NCBI RefSeq assembly: GCF_019429485.1
Contig: NZ_JAHXZN010000001.1
Coordinates: 1,302,001-1,366,000, forward strand
Reading direction: 5' to 3'
Origin: Sphingomonas citri
GTDB taxonomy: Bacteria; Pseudomonadota; Alphaproteobacteria; Sphingomonadales; Sphingomonadaceae
Length of the DNA stretch: 64,000 nt
Each line of letters starts with the position of its first letter. Position 1 is the first letter of the stretch. A model generated the notes under the pieces. The model was not told the origin of the DNA. It saw nothing but the letters and a program-made list of their open reading frames with translations, and ran no database searches. A program made the translations under genes and the position numbers. Below are positions 54,421 to 63,237 of this stretch, one piece after another.

Positions 54421-55303
54421 GATGCGCTCCCGTCCCCGCACCGACGAGCAGCCGCCGCATCAGCACCAGCGCGGCGCCGGCATGGACCAGCCCGCCCGGC
54501 ACCCACATCAGCAGCCCCGCGAGCTGCTGGTCCTCCGCCGGGGTCAGACCGAATGGCGCCAGGCCGAGGCTGGCATAGCCGGCGTACCAGGGGCTGGTGG
54601 CGAAGGCCATCAGCGCGCCGAGCGCGCCCGACACGATCGCGGTGGCGACGAGACACAGCGCCGCCATGCCGGCCGGTGTGCGCCGGTGCAGCATCGCGGT
54701 CCAGAACAGCAGCGCCGTGACGAGGAAGGAGAGATGCTGCGCCACGTGCCAACCCTCGCTCGCCAGCGCGCGATCGAACAGGACGGGAGCGTGCCACAGC
54801 CACAGAGCGGCGGCCTGGAGCGCCGTCGCGGTCACCGCGCCGGTGAGCCGCCGCCAGGGCGCGGCGATCATCGGCACCCCCGAAGCGATGGCGCGCCGGC
54901 CCGCCGGCAGGAAGGCCCAGAGCATTACCGCCATCGGCTCGGCCAGTACCAGCAGCGGTGCACCGACCAGCATCAACAGCTCATGCTCGAACATATGCGC
55001 CGCGAACGAGCGCTCCCCGGCCTCGTGGAGCGGCGACACCAGCGCCGCGGCGAGCACCCCCATCCCCGCGGCATAGAGCAGGCCGCGGCGACGCAGTGCG
55101 CCGCTGCCCTGCGCCGAGCGCGCGTGCAGCCGGCGCCACCCGCGCGCGAACAGCCACGCGGCGAGCAGCAGCGGCACGACGATCCACGGGTCGAGCGTCC
55201 AGCCCGGCGGCGCGTGATGGTCGCGCGCGCCGGTCGCATGGGCCGCGGCGGGCACGGCGCGCAGCAGCGCCGCGAGCGGGAGCAGGCCGATCAGCCGACG
55301 CAT
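54410..55303 (-). CDS. ctaG: Cytochrome oxidase assembly protein, caa3-type CtaG
   Basis: A 297-residue polytopic inner-membrane protein with about seven helices. Histidine-containing motifs 'HMFEHELLMLVGAPLLVLAEP', 'LWLWHAPVLFDRAL' and 'WHVAQHLSFLVTALLFW' are characteristic of the caa3_CtaG family, thought to assist copper insertion in caa3 oxidases; it is not related to Cox11. The start at 55303 overlaps the preceding gene by 13 nt. Confidence 0.9.
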   Translation of the reverse strand: MRRLIGLLPLAALLRAVPAAAHATGARDHHAPPGWTLDPWIVVPLLLAAWLFARGWRRLHARSAQGSGALRRRGLLYAAGMGVLAAALVSPLHEAGERSFAAHMFEHELLMLVGAPLLVLAEPMAVMLWAFLPAGRRAIASGVPMIAAPWRRLTGAVTATALQAAALWLWHAPVLFDRALASEGWHVAQHLSFLVTALLFWTAMLHRRTPAGMAALCLVATAIVSGALGALMAFATSPWYAGYASLGLAPFGLTPAEDQQLAGLLMWVPGGLVHAGAALVLMRRLLVGAGTGAHHAG

Positions 55304-55605
55304 GCCGGCAACAGCAGGATCGCGAGCGTCTGAAAGGCGATCGCCAGCGCGAAGATGCCGGCGAGCACCAGCGCCAGCCGCGCCAGCCACGCGCCGGCGA
55401 GCAGGTCGCCACCGCGTCGCGCCAGCGGCCGCGCGAGCGACGCCGCGAGCGCACAGACGGCGAGGCTCACCGTGCCCCAGGCGAGTCCCCAGCCGGCGAG
55501 GTCGCAGCGCGCGTGCAGCAGCGCGGACAGGCCCTGCTCGAAGCCGAACCAGGCGAGCGGCGGCACTGCCAGCGCCGTCCAGCCGCGCGCACGCACGCTT
55601 ACCAT
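55291..55605 (-). CDS. Small multi-pass membrane protein of the oxidase operon
   Basis: A 104-residue protein with three hydrophobic segments ('WTALAVPPLAWFGFEQGLSAL', 'AWGTVSLAVCALAASLA' and 'LARLALVLAGIFALAIAFQTLA'). It overlaps subunit III by 7 nt and CtaG by 13 nt. It has no named domain I recognise. The position suggests an accessory or assembly role, possibly equivalent to subunit IV-type small proteins of caa3 oxidases. Confidence 0.75.
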   Translation of the reverse strand: MVSVRARGWTALAVPPLAWFGFEQGLSALLHARCDLAGWGLAWGTVSLAVCALAASLARPLARRGGDLLAGAWLARLALVLAGIFALAIAFQTLAILLLPACVG

Positions 55606-56225
55606 AGCCGCGCCAGCCCGTAGACGATTGCGCCGATCGGCAACCAGGTGAGCACGACGAAGGTCCAGTAATTGGCATTGTCCTCGACATCGGCGAACTG
55701 GTCGTCGCCGATCTCGTGGGTGAACAGCCACGCCGCCTGCACTGCGGTGTCACCCCAGTCGGTGACGACATGGCTGGTGTGCAACACCATCAGCATCCAC
55801 ACCACCGAGCCGTAGGCGTCGCTGTCCCAGCGCGTGTTGAGATGCGCCAGCTCATAGCCGCGCGGGATCAGCAGCAGCAGGCCGAGCACGGCCATCGCCG
55901 CCACGCCGACCCGCACCCCCCGCGCGTCCTTGGCGAGCGCGCGACGGCGCACCCACAGGTTGGGGAGCTCGCTCAGCAGCAGTCCGAGCGTGAAGACCAG
56001 GCCCCAGCTCAGATCCGGGGGGCGTGCGCCGGGCGGCGGCCAGGCGGGGGCCTGCTGAGTCATCAGGTACAGATAGGCCGCGGCAGCGAGCGCGAAGCCG
56101 GTGCCCTCGATCAGCATGAAGCCGATGTTGCCCCACCAGACGAGGTGGCGCACGCCGCTCGCGCTCGCCGGCAGGCCGGAGAGATCGCCGACGACCTGCA
56201 CGTCGCGCGGCGCCACGACGCTCAT
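55599..56225 (-). CDS. ctaE: Cytochrome c oxidase subunit III
   Basis: A 208-residue membrane protein with about five helices; 'WWGNIGFMLIEGTGFALAAAAYLY' and 'LHTSHVVTDWGDTAV' match the subunit III family (the latter with the usual histidine-rich 'LHxxHV'). Its start overlaps the end of subunit I by 4 nt (ATGA), indicating translational coupling. It supports subunit I stability and proton uptake. Confidence 0.92.
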   Translation of the reverse strand: MSVVAPRDVQVVGDLSGLPASASGVRHLVWWGNIGFMLIEGTGFALAAAAYLYLMTQQAPAWPPPGARPPDLSWGLVFTLGLLLSELPNLWVRRRALAKDARGVRVGVAAMAVLGLLLLIPRGYELAHLNTRWDSDAYGSVVWMLMVLHTSHVVTDWGDTAVQAAWLFTHEIGDDQFADVEDNANYWTFVVLTWLPIGAIVYGLARLW

Positions 56226-58111
56226 GATCGCACCCGCAACGGGCCGGTCGTGGCGCGTCCGCGCTGCGGCCAGAACCAGCCGGTCAGCGCCGCCGCGATC
56301 GGCAGCGCGCCCGCCGCGATCGCCCAGGGCGTGAAGATGCTGCCGAGGAACATCGCCGTCACCGCCAGCGCTGCGACGACGGGCCAGATCGACGGTGCCG
56401 CGCTCTTCTGGCGGTACAGCGGCGCGGCATCGACCACGGAGGTGACGATCACCTCGCGCCGCTCGATCGCGACGCCGTCCATCACCCGCAACACCGGCGA
56501 GTCCCAGAGCGGGGTGAGGCTATCGACTACAGGCGTGTAGGCGAGGTTCCACGGCGGCGACGGCGACTCCCCCGCCCATTCGAGCGTCGACGCTCCCCAC
56601 GGATCGGCCCCCGCCGGCGCGCCGCGCCAGTAGCTCAGCAGCGCGTTGGCGACGAACACCAGTCCGCCCGCCACCGCGATGGCGCTGCCCAGCGTCGCGA
56701 TCTGGTTGAGGCCCTCCCAACCCATCCCGGCGGGATAGGTATAGACGCGCCGCGGCATCCCCATCAGCCCGAGCAGGTGCATCGGCGCGAAACCGAGATT
56801 GAACCCGCCGACGATCAGCGCGAACGCGACCCGCCCCCAGCGCTCCGACATCATCCGCCCGGTCGCCTTGGGGTACCAGTAGCAGAAGGCACCGAAGAGC
56901 GGGAACATCGCCCCGCCGACCAGCACGTAGTGGAAGTGCGCGACGACGAAATAGCTGTCGGTCAGCTGGAGGTCGAGCGCGGCCGAGGCGGTCATCACGC
57001 CGGAGAGCCCGCCGAGCACGAAGGTGGCGACGAAGCCGAGCACCCACAGCATCGGCGTCGCCAGCCACGTCCGCCCGGTCGCCATCGTCGCGATCCAGCA
57101 GAAGATCTGCAGCCCCGCGGGCACCGCGATCGCCATGCTCGCCGCGGTGTAGAAGTCGTTGCCGAGCCGTGGCAGTCCGACCGCGAACATGTGGTGCACC
57201 CATAGCCCGAAGGCGAGGCAGCCGATCGCCAGGATCGCGAGCACCAGCACGTGGTGGCCGAAGAGGCGCCGTCGCGCAAAGGTCTCGACGATCGACGAGA
57301 CGAAGCCGGTCGCGGGGATGAAGATGATGTACACCTCGGGATGGCCGAAGAACCAGAACAGGTGCTGGAACAGCAGCACGTCGCCGTTGGCGGCAGGCGC
57401 GAAGAAGTGCGTCGAGACGAGCCGATCGGCGATCAGCATGCTCGTCACCAGCATGATCGCGGGCATCGACAGGATCGTCATCAGCGACGCCACCAGCATC
57501 GCCCAGAGGAACACCGGCATGCGCGCCAGCGTCATGCCCGGCGGCCGCATCTTCAGGATGGTGGCGGCGACGTTGACCGAGGCGCACAGCGCCGCCACCT
57601 CGGTGAAGGTGATCATCTGCGCCCAGATGTCGGCGCGATGCCCGGGCGCGTAGTTCGGCCCCGATAGCGGTGGATATTCGAACCAGCCGAGGTCCGGTGT
57701 GACGTCGAGCGCGTGCGCCACCCACAAGGTCAGCACGCCGCCGAGATACAGCCAGTAGCTGAAGGCACCGAGCCGTGGGAAGGCCATGTTGCGCTGCCCC
57801 AGCATCAGCGGCACCAGCCACAGCGCCATCGCCTCCATCGCCGGCACCGACACCAGGAACAGCATGGTCGAGCCGTGGAGCGAGAAGCTCTCGTTGTAGA
57901 GCTGCGGCCCCATCCGATCGTTCTCGGCCCAGGACAGCTGCCAGCGCATGTCGAGGGCGAGCAGGCCGGCGAGGAACAGCAGCAGCAGCGCAGTGACGAT
58001 GTAGCGCGCCGCGATCCGCTTGTGATCCACGGTGGTGAGGAAACCCCACCAGCCCGGCGGATCGCGCCAGGTGAGCGAGAGCCGGTCGCGGCGGTCGAGG
58101 TCGGGGATCAT
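56222..58111 (-). CDS. ctaD: Cytochrome c oxidase subunit I, caa3 type
   Basis: A 629-residue haem-copper oxidase core. The ATG at 58109-58111 overlaps the subunit II stop. Metal ligands and channel motifs are intact: 'WWGFLTTVDHKRI', 'ESFSLHGSTMLFL', 'FWFFGHPEVYIIFIP' (CuB histidine and the D-channel glutamate), 'GLWVHHMFAVG' (CuB histidines) and 'YFVVAHFHYVL' (haem ligands). The C-terminus is extended by about 80 residues with two further helices, as in caa3 oxidases such as Bacillus CtaD. It reduces O2 to water and pumps protons. Confidence 0.95.
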   Translation of the reverse strand: MIPDLDRRDRLSLTWRDPPGWWGFLTTVDHKRIAARYIVTALLLLFLAGLLALDMRWQLSWAENDRMGPQLYNESFSLHGSTMLFLVSVPAMEAMALWLVPLMLGQRNMAFPRLGAFSYWLYLGGVLTLWVAHALDVTPDLGWFEYPPLSGPNYAPGHRADIWAQMITFTEVAALCASVNVAATILKMRPPGMTLARMPVFLWAMLVASLMTILSMPAIMLVTSMLIADRLVSTHFFAPAANGDVLLFQHLFWFFGHPEVYIIFIPATGFVSSIVETFARRRLFGHHVLVLAILAIGCLAFGLWVHHMFAVGLPRLGNDFYTAASMAIAVPAGLQIFCWIATMATGRTWLATPMLWVLGFVATFVLGGLSGVMTASAALDLQLTDSYFVVAHFHYVLVGGAMFPLFGAFCYWYPKATGRMMSERWGRVAFALIVGGFNLGFAPMHLLGLMGMPRRVYTYPAGMGWEGLNQIATLGSAIAVAGGLVFVANALLSYWRGAPAGADPWGASTLEWAGESPSPPWNLAYTPVVDSLTPLWDSPVLRVMDGVAIERREVIVTSVVDAAPLYRQKSAAPSIWPVVAALAVTAMFLGSIFTPWAIAAGALPIAAALTGWFWPQRGRATTGPLRVRS

Positions 58112-59103
58112 CGTAGCGTCGCCAGATAGGTCGCCACCGCGTCGGCGTCGGCGGGGGTGAGCGGGATGGCGGGCATCGACGTGCCGGGCTTGATCGCCTT
58201 CGGCTGCGCGATCCAGCCCTGGAGATTGCCGCGCGTCATCGTCAGCGCGCCCGCGGCGAGGGTGCGGCGCGCGGCGACATGGGTGAGGTCGGGGCCGGCG
58301 CGCCCTGCCGCTCCGGCGCCGCGGATCGCGTGGCAGGCGGCGCAGGTCGCCTGGAACGCCGCGGCGCCGCGGCCTTCGGCGGGAGCGGCAGGCGCCGCCT
58401 GTGCGGCCAGCCAGGCGCGAAACGCCGCGGGCGGCTCGACCTTCACCGCGAACGCCATGTGCGCGTGCTGTGTGCCGCAGAATTCGGCGCATTGCCCGCG
58501 ATACCAGCCGGGGCGGCGCGCGGTGACGTCGAGCCGGTTGGTTCGCCCCGGGACCATGTCGAGCTTGCCCGCCACGTTGGGCACCCAGAAGCTGTGGATC
58601 ACGTCCGCAGAGTTCAGCACCAGCCGCACCGTAACGCCCTGCGGCAGATGAAGCTCGTTGGCGGTCTCGATCCAGCCGTCGCTCACGCGGTCGCGATACT
58701 GGACCCGCCACCACCATTGGTGACCGGTGACGCGCACCTCGAGCGCCGGGGCGGCGCGCGTCGCGAACAGCGCGCGATCCGCGAAGAAGCTGCCGGTGAT
58801 CAGCACGGTGAGCCCGAGGACGATGGCACCGGCGACGACGGGCAGCGTACGGTCCAGGCGGGCGTCGACGCCGCCGACCAACGTCGCGTCCCTGCGCGCG
58901 TCGGTGCCGCGTCGACGCCACGCGCGCCACAGCGCCCACCCCAGCCCCGCCAGCACGACGGCGTAGATCGCGCCGCTTACCCACAGCATCAGCCCGAACA
59001 ACGAGAACAGCGCGTGTGCCTGATCGCCGCCGGGATCGAGCGCGCTCTGCGGCCCCGCGCATCCGGCGAGCAGCAGGCCGGCGGTGGGCAAGCCGCGCCT
59101 CAC
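58108..59103 (-). CDS. ctaC: Cytochrome c oxidase subunit II with fused cytochrome c
   Basis: A 331-residue subunit. The GTG at 59101-59103 overlaps the upstream cytochrome stop (GTGA) and gives a lipoprotein signal with lipobox LLAGC (C15). Two TM helices (about 32-58 and 86-107) precede the cupredoxin domain with CuA ligands H170, C205, E207, C209, H213 and M216 (QCAEFCGTQHAHM). The C-terminal cytochrome c domain carries CAACH at 254-258 and a probable Met ligand at 310 (GTSMPAI). This fusion defines a caa3-type oxidase. Confidence 0.95.
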   Translation of the reverse strand: MRRGLPTAGLLLAGCAGPQSALDPGGDQAHALFSLFGLMLWVSGAIYAVVLAGLGWALWRAWRRRGTDARRDATLVGGVDARLDRTLPVVAGAIVLGLTVLITGSFFADRALFATRAAPALEVRVTGHQWWWRVQYRDRVSDGWIETANELHLPQGVTVRLVLNSADVIHSFWVPNVAGKLDMVPGRTNRLDVTARRPGWYRGQCAEFCGTQHAHMAFAVKVEPPAAFRAWLAAQAAPAAPAEGRGAAAFQATCAACHAIRGAGAAGRAGPDLTHVAARRTLAAGALTMTRGNLQGWIAQPKAIKPGTSMPAIPLTPADADAVATYLATLR

Positions 59104-59570
59104 CGCACCGGCCCCGACCAGCTGCGCCCGTGCGGCTCGCCGACCTGATCGATCGCGAGGCGCCGGCGCTTCTCGGGCGTGTGCTGCGGTAGGTCGCGAA
59201 CATAAGCGGTGAGCTGCCACAGCGGCTCGGCCGGGATGCGCGCAGCATAGTTGAGCGCGCCATGGCGCCGCGCGATCGCGGCATAGACTTGGTCGAACCC
59301 GCCGCCATGCTGCCAGCGACCGTCGCCGAGGTCGCGCACGCCGACTGCGCCTTCGACGTGGCAGGCGACGCAGCCGTACCAGCCGAAGTAACGGCCGCCC
59401 TGCGCCACCTGGTATACATTGTCCTGATAGTAAGGGATGCGCGGGTCGGAGCCGCCGCGCGGCGGGGTCTCGCCGAGCGACGGGCCGATGTCGCGCGCCT
59501 CGCGACCGCAGGCGGCCAGCAGCAGCGCTGCCAGCACCGCCGTCGTCGCCCCACCGCGCCCGATCGCCAT
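59100..59570 (-). CDS. Cytochrome c lipoprotein heading the caa3 operon
   Basis: A 156-residue lipoprotein with lipobox 'ALLLAAC' (C21) and haem site CVACH (about 67-71), following 'GGRYFGWYG'. Later 'EPLWQLTAYVRDL' is the usual C-terminal helix. The ATG at 59570 follows AGGGAGAG. It is the first gene of the oxidase operon and is coupled to subunit II by a 4-nt overlap, so it likely donates electrons to the CuA/cyt c centre. The methionine ligand is not obvious. Confidence 0.85.
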   Translation of the reverse strand: MAIGRGGATTAVLAALLLAACGREARDIGPSLGETPPRGGSDPRIPYYQDNVYQVAQGGRYFGWYGCVACHVEGAVGVRDLGDGRWQHGGGFDQVYAAIARRHGALNYAARIPAEPLWQLTAYVRDLPQHTPEKRRRLAIDQVGEPHGRSWSGPVR

Positions 59571-59711
59571 CGCTCTCCCTTGCCGTCACTACGCAGAAAC
59601 AAAATGTTAGACGGCCGGACGGCGGGGCGCATTGTGCTGGATCAAGCGTGGGCGCGCCTGCGATGAAGCGTAGAGGCAGGCGCCGCCGCCGCCACACCGG
59701 CGCCTTCGCGC

Positions 59712-59954
59712 TTACCCCGTGGCATATTCCATCTGCGGCTCCAGCACCGTGTCGCCGTCGCTATAAATCGTCACCGGGATCGACTTGGCCGCCGGCGTCT
59801 TGCTGCCGACCGCGTGATGGCGGTCGACGCAGTCATCGGCGACGGTGCGGGGCGCGGATGCCCGTAGCCAGGTCATGAAGGCGGCTGCCACGAGTAAGCT
59901 CACAAGGAACGCTCCGGGAACCGCGTAGATGGTGGGGCGCCGCTCAGCTCGCAC
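59712..59954 (-). CDS. Small single-pass membrane protein (80 residues)
   Basis: From the GTG at 59952-59954 the product has 'RRPTIYAVPGAFLVSLLVAA', a membrane helix preceded by a basic start, then a 50-residue hydrophilic tail. The arrangement 'RRPT..AVP' is seen in small sphingomonad membrane proteins of unknown function. A longer frame to 60005 exists. Moderate support only. Confidence 0.45.
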   Translation of the reverse strand: MRAERRPTIYAVPGAFLVSLLVAAAFMTWLRASAPRTVADDCVDRHHAVGSKTPAAKSIPVTIYSDGDTVLEPQMEYATG

Positions 59955-60089
59955 GATCGAAGGAGGGCTAGATGGCGACGGGATCCTTCTTGACCGTGGC
60001 CACACTCCCGGAAAGGTCGGACGCTTGGGGTGCTAGCTGCTGGGACTCGTCCGCTGCCGTCATCAGCTCGCCGGACGGCGGCAGAGGGT

Positions 60090-60375
60090 TGGCACGCGAC
60101 ACCCGTGTGCGCTGGGCGCTTGAGGAAGTCGGCCAGCCTCATGACGTCCGCCTCGTGTCCTTCGAAGCAACGAAGAAGCCAGCGCATCTTGCGCTGCATC
60201 CGTTCGGCCGAATCCGGCCTATGAAGACGGCAGTCTCGTCCTGTTCGAGACCGGCCCGATCGTCCTTTACATCGCGGAGCGGCATGCCGGTCTGCTTCCC
60301 GCCGACCCTGACGCCCGAGCTTGCGCGAACATGTGGACGCTCGCGGCGCTGAACACGGTAGAATGCCTGCGGTGA
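60090..60375 (+). pseudogene. Glutathione S-transferase remnant
   Basis: The N-terminal (thioredoxin-fold) domain of a GST is readable in two frames: 'RVRWALEEVGQPHDVRLVSF' and 'HLALHPFGRI', then after a one-base loss near 60220 'YEDGSLVLFETGPIVLYIAE' and 'RHAGLLPADPDARA', ending at a TGA (60373-60375) after 'LAALNTVECLR'. The true N-terminus and the helical C-terminal domain are missing. Not functional. Confidence 0.8.
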
Positions 60376-60551
60376 GTGGCACTCGGGTTCAGCTCACGTT
60401 AGACCTATGTCTAACGATCTCCTCTATATCTTTCGCTCGGTCGGCTTGCGCTAACCAGCCTTAAAGCGTTGCTGGGTATAGTTTTCTTCAACGCTACGCA
60501 GCGATTGCTGACGGGCTCGGTTGGGGCAAGGCGGGCTGGAAAGCTGGTTCG

Positions 60552-62714
60552 ATGCAGCGGTCATCTGTGAAGCACGACGTCGACTCAAGGCCGCCTTCAA
60601 CCCCTCGATCTTTGCTGGACGCGCTTGCCGCCGCTCAGCGTGACGCAGATCACTACCGCACCAGCGTGGAGATGGCCCGGCACATCAGCTGGAGCGCGGA
60701 CGCGAGCGGCGCCATTCGGACTGCCAGCGCCCGATGGACAGAAGTCACCGGTATCGATCTCGCGGAAGCTCTGGACAGCGGCTGGCTTGACGCCCTTCAT
60801 CCTGACGACATCGAGCGGACGCGACACGCCTGGCGTGTGGCGCTCGAGACCAGCTCGCCGGTCGACGTCGACTACCGTCTACGCACGCCCGGCGGCCATC
60901 GCTGGTTCCGGTCATGTGCCTCACCACGAATGGATTGCTCGGGCGCGGTGCTCGGCTGGTTCGGCACGCTCGAAGACATTGACGATCGGAAGCGGGCCGA
61001 GACGGCCCTGCAAGCGAGCGAGGAACGCTTCCGCTTGGCCGCGGAGGCGGCGGGCGTTGGCATCTGGGACTATGACGTCCTGCTCGGCAAACGTTTATGG
61101 TCGGACGTATTCCGTGCCATGCTCGGTCTTGCTCCCGAGGTGCCGGCGGAGCCTGCCACCGCCCTCGCCCTGGTCGTTCCAGAAGACCGGCCCATCCTGC
61201 AGCAGCTCGTCGACTCGATCAGCCACGGCGACGCTCACCCTCGCTTCGAGCTGACGGTCCGAATTCACCGCGCCAACGACGGTGCGCTGCGCTGGATGCA
61301 GACCAGTGGTTGGCGAGTGAAGTCGGCGAATGGTCGCATGGAGCGCGTCCTCGTCACCGTCCGCGACGTCACCGAGCAACTCACCGCCGAGCAGCGAGTG
61401 CGTTGGGCGGCCGAGCACGATCCGCTGACCGGGCTGGTCAATCGAGCCGCTTTCAACGGCCTTCTCGATGGAGCCATCGCTCGCGCGGATCGATCGGCCA
61501 AGGCAGTGCTCACGCTCGCGCTGTTCGACGTCGACCATCTCAAGGAGACCAACGATACCGTCGGGCACGACGCCGGCGACCTGTTGCTCAGGACCGTCGC
61601 GGAGCGACTCGTCGCCGCCATTGGGGATGACGCTGTGATCGCGCGCCTTGGCGGCGATGAGTTCGCGGCGATCTTCGAGGCAGCCTCACAGGAGCTTGCG
61701 GTTGAACGCCTGCAAGCCGCATTGCGCGCGCTGCGCGCGCCCGTGGCGACCGACTCGATAACGCTCGACTGCCAGGCGACGGCGGGACTGGCCTTCTACC
61801 CGCAGGATGGGCGCGGCGCGCGTGATCTGCTCAAGACGGCCGATCTCGCACTTTATTCCGGCAAGGCGAGCGCGCGAGGAGAACTCTCGCGCTTTCGACC
61901 CGAGATGCGGTCGAGCATGCAGCGCCGAACGTCGATGCTCTCGGTAGCGCGGATGGTCGCGCGCGACGATCGCGTTGTACCGTTCTACCAACCCAAGGTG
62001 AGACTGAGCGACGGCACGCTGTCGGGGTTCGAGGCGCTCCTGCGTTGGCGGCATGACACGTTGGGCATTCAGGGGCCCGAAACGATCGCGGCCGCGTTCG
62101 ACGATCTCACCGCGGCGATCTCGCTGGGTGAGCGGATGCTCGAGCAGGTCTGCGCCGATCTCGCGCGCTGGCGCGACACGGGCCTGCCGCTCACGCGCGT
62201 GGCGCTGAACCTGTCGCCTGCCGAGTTTCGCCGTGACGATCTGTTCGACCGCATCATGGCGCAGCTTGGCCGCTATGACTTGCCCGCCGAGCTTTTAGAG
62301 CTTGAGGTTACTGAAACGGTGTTCCTCGGGCGCGGAGCCGACACCGCGGGCGACACTCTGGCCGCGTTCCACGATGCCGGCGTCACCGTCGCGCTCGACG
62401 ACTTCGGCACGGGCTACGCCTCGCTCAAGCACCTGCGGGAATTTCCGGTCGACGTCATCAAGATCGATCGCAGCTTCGTCGCAGATCTCCTGACGGATCC
62501 AGGCGACGCTGCCATCGTCAACGCCGTGCTGAGCTTGGCGAACCAACTCGGGATCGCGGTGGTCGCCGAAGGCGTGGAGACGTCGGAGCAGGCGGCCTAT
62601 CTGCTCGCGCAGAACTGTGGCCATGCACAGGGCTATCTGTTCGGCCGGCCGATGCCCGCCAGAGCGGCAGAAGCGTTGCTCACAACGGCTTCAAAGAGCG
62701 GCGACGCCCACTAG
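60552..62714 (+). CDS. Cyclic-di-GMP enzyme: PAS-PAS-GGDEF-EAL
   Basis: A 720-residue cytoplasmic protein with no membrane segment. Two PAS/PAC units (about 35-150: 'WRVALETSSPVDVDYRLRTP'; 155-285: 'RFRLAAEAAGVGIWDYDVLL', 'VTVRDVTEQL'), a GGDEF domain (about 290-445: 'DPLTGLVNRAAF', 'FDVDHLKETNDTVGHDAGD', active-site RLGGDEF) and an EAL domain (about 460-715: 'GFEALLRWRH', 'LNLSPAEF', 'LELEVTETVF', 'ALDDFGTGYASL', 'VVAEGVET'). Both catalytic motifs are intact, so it could both make and break c-di-GMP, with the PAS sensors deciding. Ligand of the PAS units unknown. Confidence 0.93.
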   Translation: MQRSSVKHDVDSRPPSTPRSLLDALAAAQRDADHYRTSVEMARHISWSADASGAIRTASARWTEVTGIDLAEALDSGWLDALHPDDIERTRHAWRVALETSSPVDVDYRLRTPGGHRWFRSCASPRMDCSGAVLGWFGTLEDIDDRKRAETALQASEERFRLAAEAAGVGIWDYDVLLGKRLWSDVFRAMLGLAPEVPAEPATALALVVPEDRPILQQLVDSISHGDAHPRFELTVRIHRANDGALRWMQTSGWRVKSANGRMERVLVTVRDVTEQLTAEQRVRWAAEHDPLTGLVNRAAFNGLLDGAIARADRSAKAVLTLALFDVDHLKETNDTVGHDAGDLLLRTVAERLVAAIGDDAVIARLGGDEFAAIFEAASQELAVERLQAALRALRAPVATDSITLDCQATAGLAFYPQDGRGARDLLKTADLALYSGKASARGELSRFRPEMRSSMQRRTSMLSVARMVARDDRVVPFYQPKVRLSDGTLSGFEALLRWRHDTLGIQGPETIAAAFDDLTAAISLGERMLEQVCADLARWRDTGLPLTRVALNLSPAEFRRDDLFDRIMAQLGRYDLPAELLELEVTETVFLGRGADTAGDTLAAFHDAGVTVALDDFGTGYASLKHLREFPVDVIKIDRSFVADLLTDPGDAAIVNAVLSLANQLGIAVVAEGVETSEQAAYLLAQNCGHAQGYLFGRPMPARAAEALLTTASKSGDAH

Positions 62715-62768
62715 CGTGCTATCAACGATGATCGCAAAATCTATGCTGAGCTCGGCTCCTACATGCCA

Positions 62769-62990
62769 CTATTTGCCCGTCTTCGTTGGATCGCCGTCGC
62801 GAAGCGATGCACGCGGCACCGGCGGAGCCCTCCGACGCTCCACCGCTTGCTGCGACTCAACCACGGAAGCGTAACGCTCAGCAAGTTCCGAGTGCATTTT
62901 CGCGATGTTCGGATCGCGCGCCTCGGCCGCACGCTTGCGATGCGTTGCTTCCCTCCGGCGGTAGTAGTCTAGCGAGTTCTCGTCGTTCAT
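62769..62990 (-). CDS. Small hypothetical protein (73 residues)
   Basis: The ATG is at 62988-62990. 'NSLDYYRRREATHRKRAAEA' and 'IAKMHSELAERYASVVES' form a charged helical hairpin pattern found in many short sphingomonad proteins of unknown role. It points toward and is convergent with the PAS-GGDEF-EAL gene. Confidence 0.6.
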   Translation of the reverse strand: MNDENSLDYYRRREATHRKRAAEARDPNIAKMHSELAERYASVVESQQAVERRRAPPVPRASLRDGDPTKTGK

Positions 62991-63237
62991 AGCGCACTCG
63001 GTTCGCGAGCCGACTTTAATCGCGATTAGAAAACCCTGCCTTTATCTCGGTCAAGCCCTTGCATCGTAGCACCGATGATTGGTGCTGCACACCAAGAGGC
63101 TGACCTCGGCTCGCGGCATGTCTGGCTAAGACTTAATCGTCGACGCCTCTGTAAAGAGCCTGCCATCCGCTCGCGCAACGGCAAGCCTAGCTCGCTTCCA
63201 CGCGCTAAACGCACCAGCTAAAAACATGACTGCCAAA

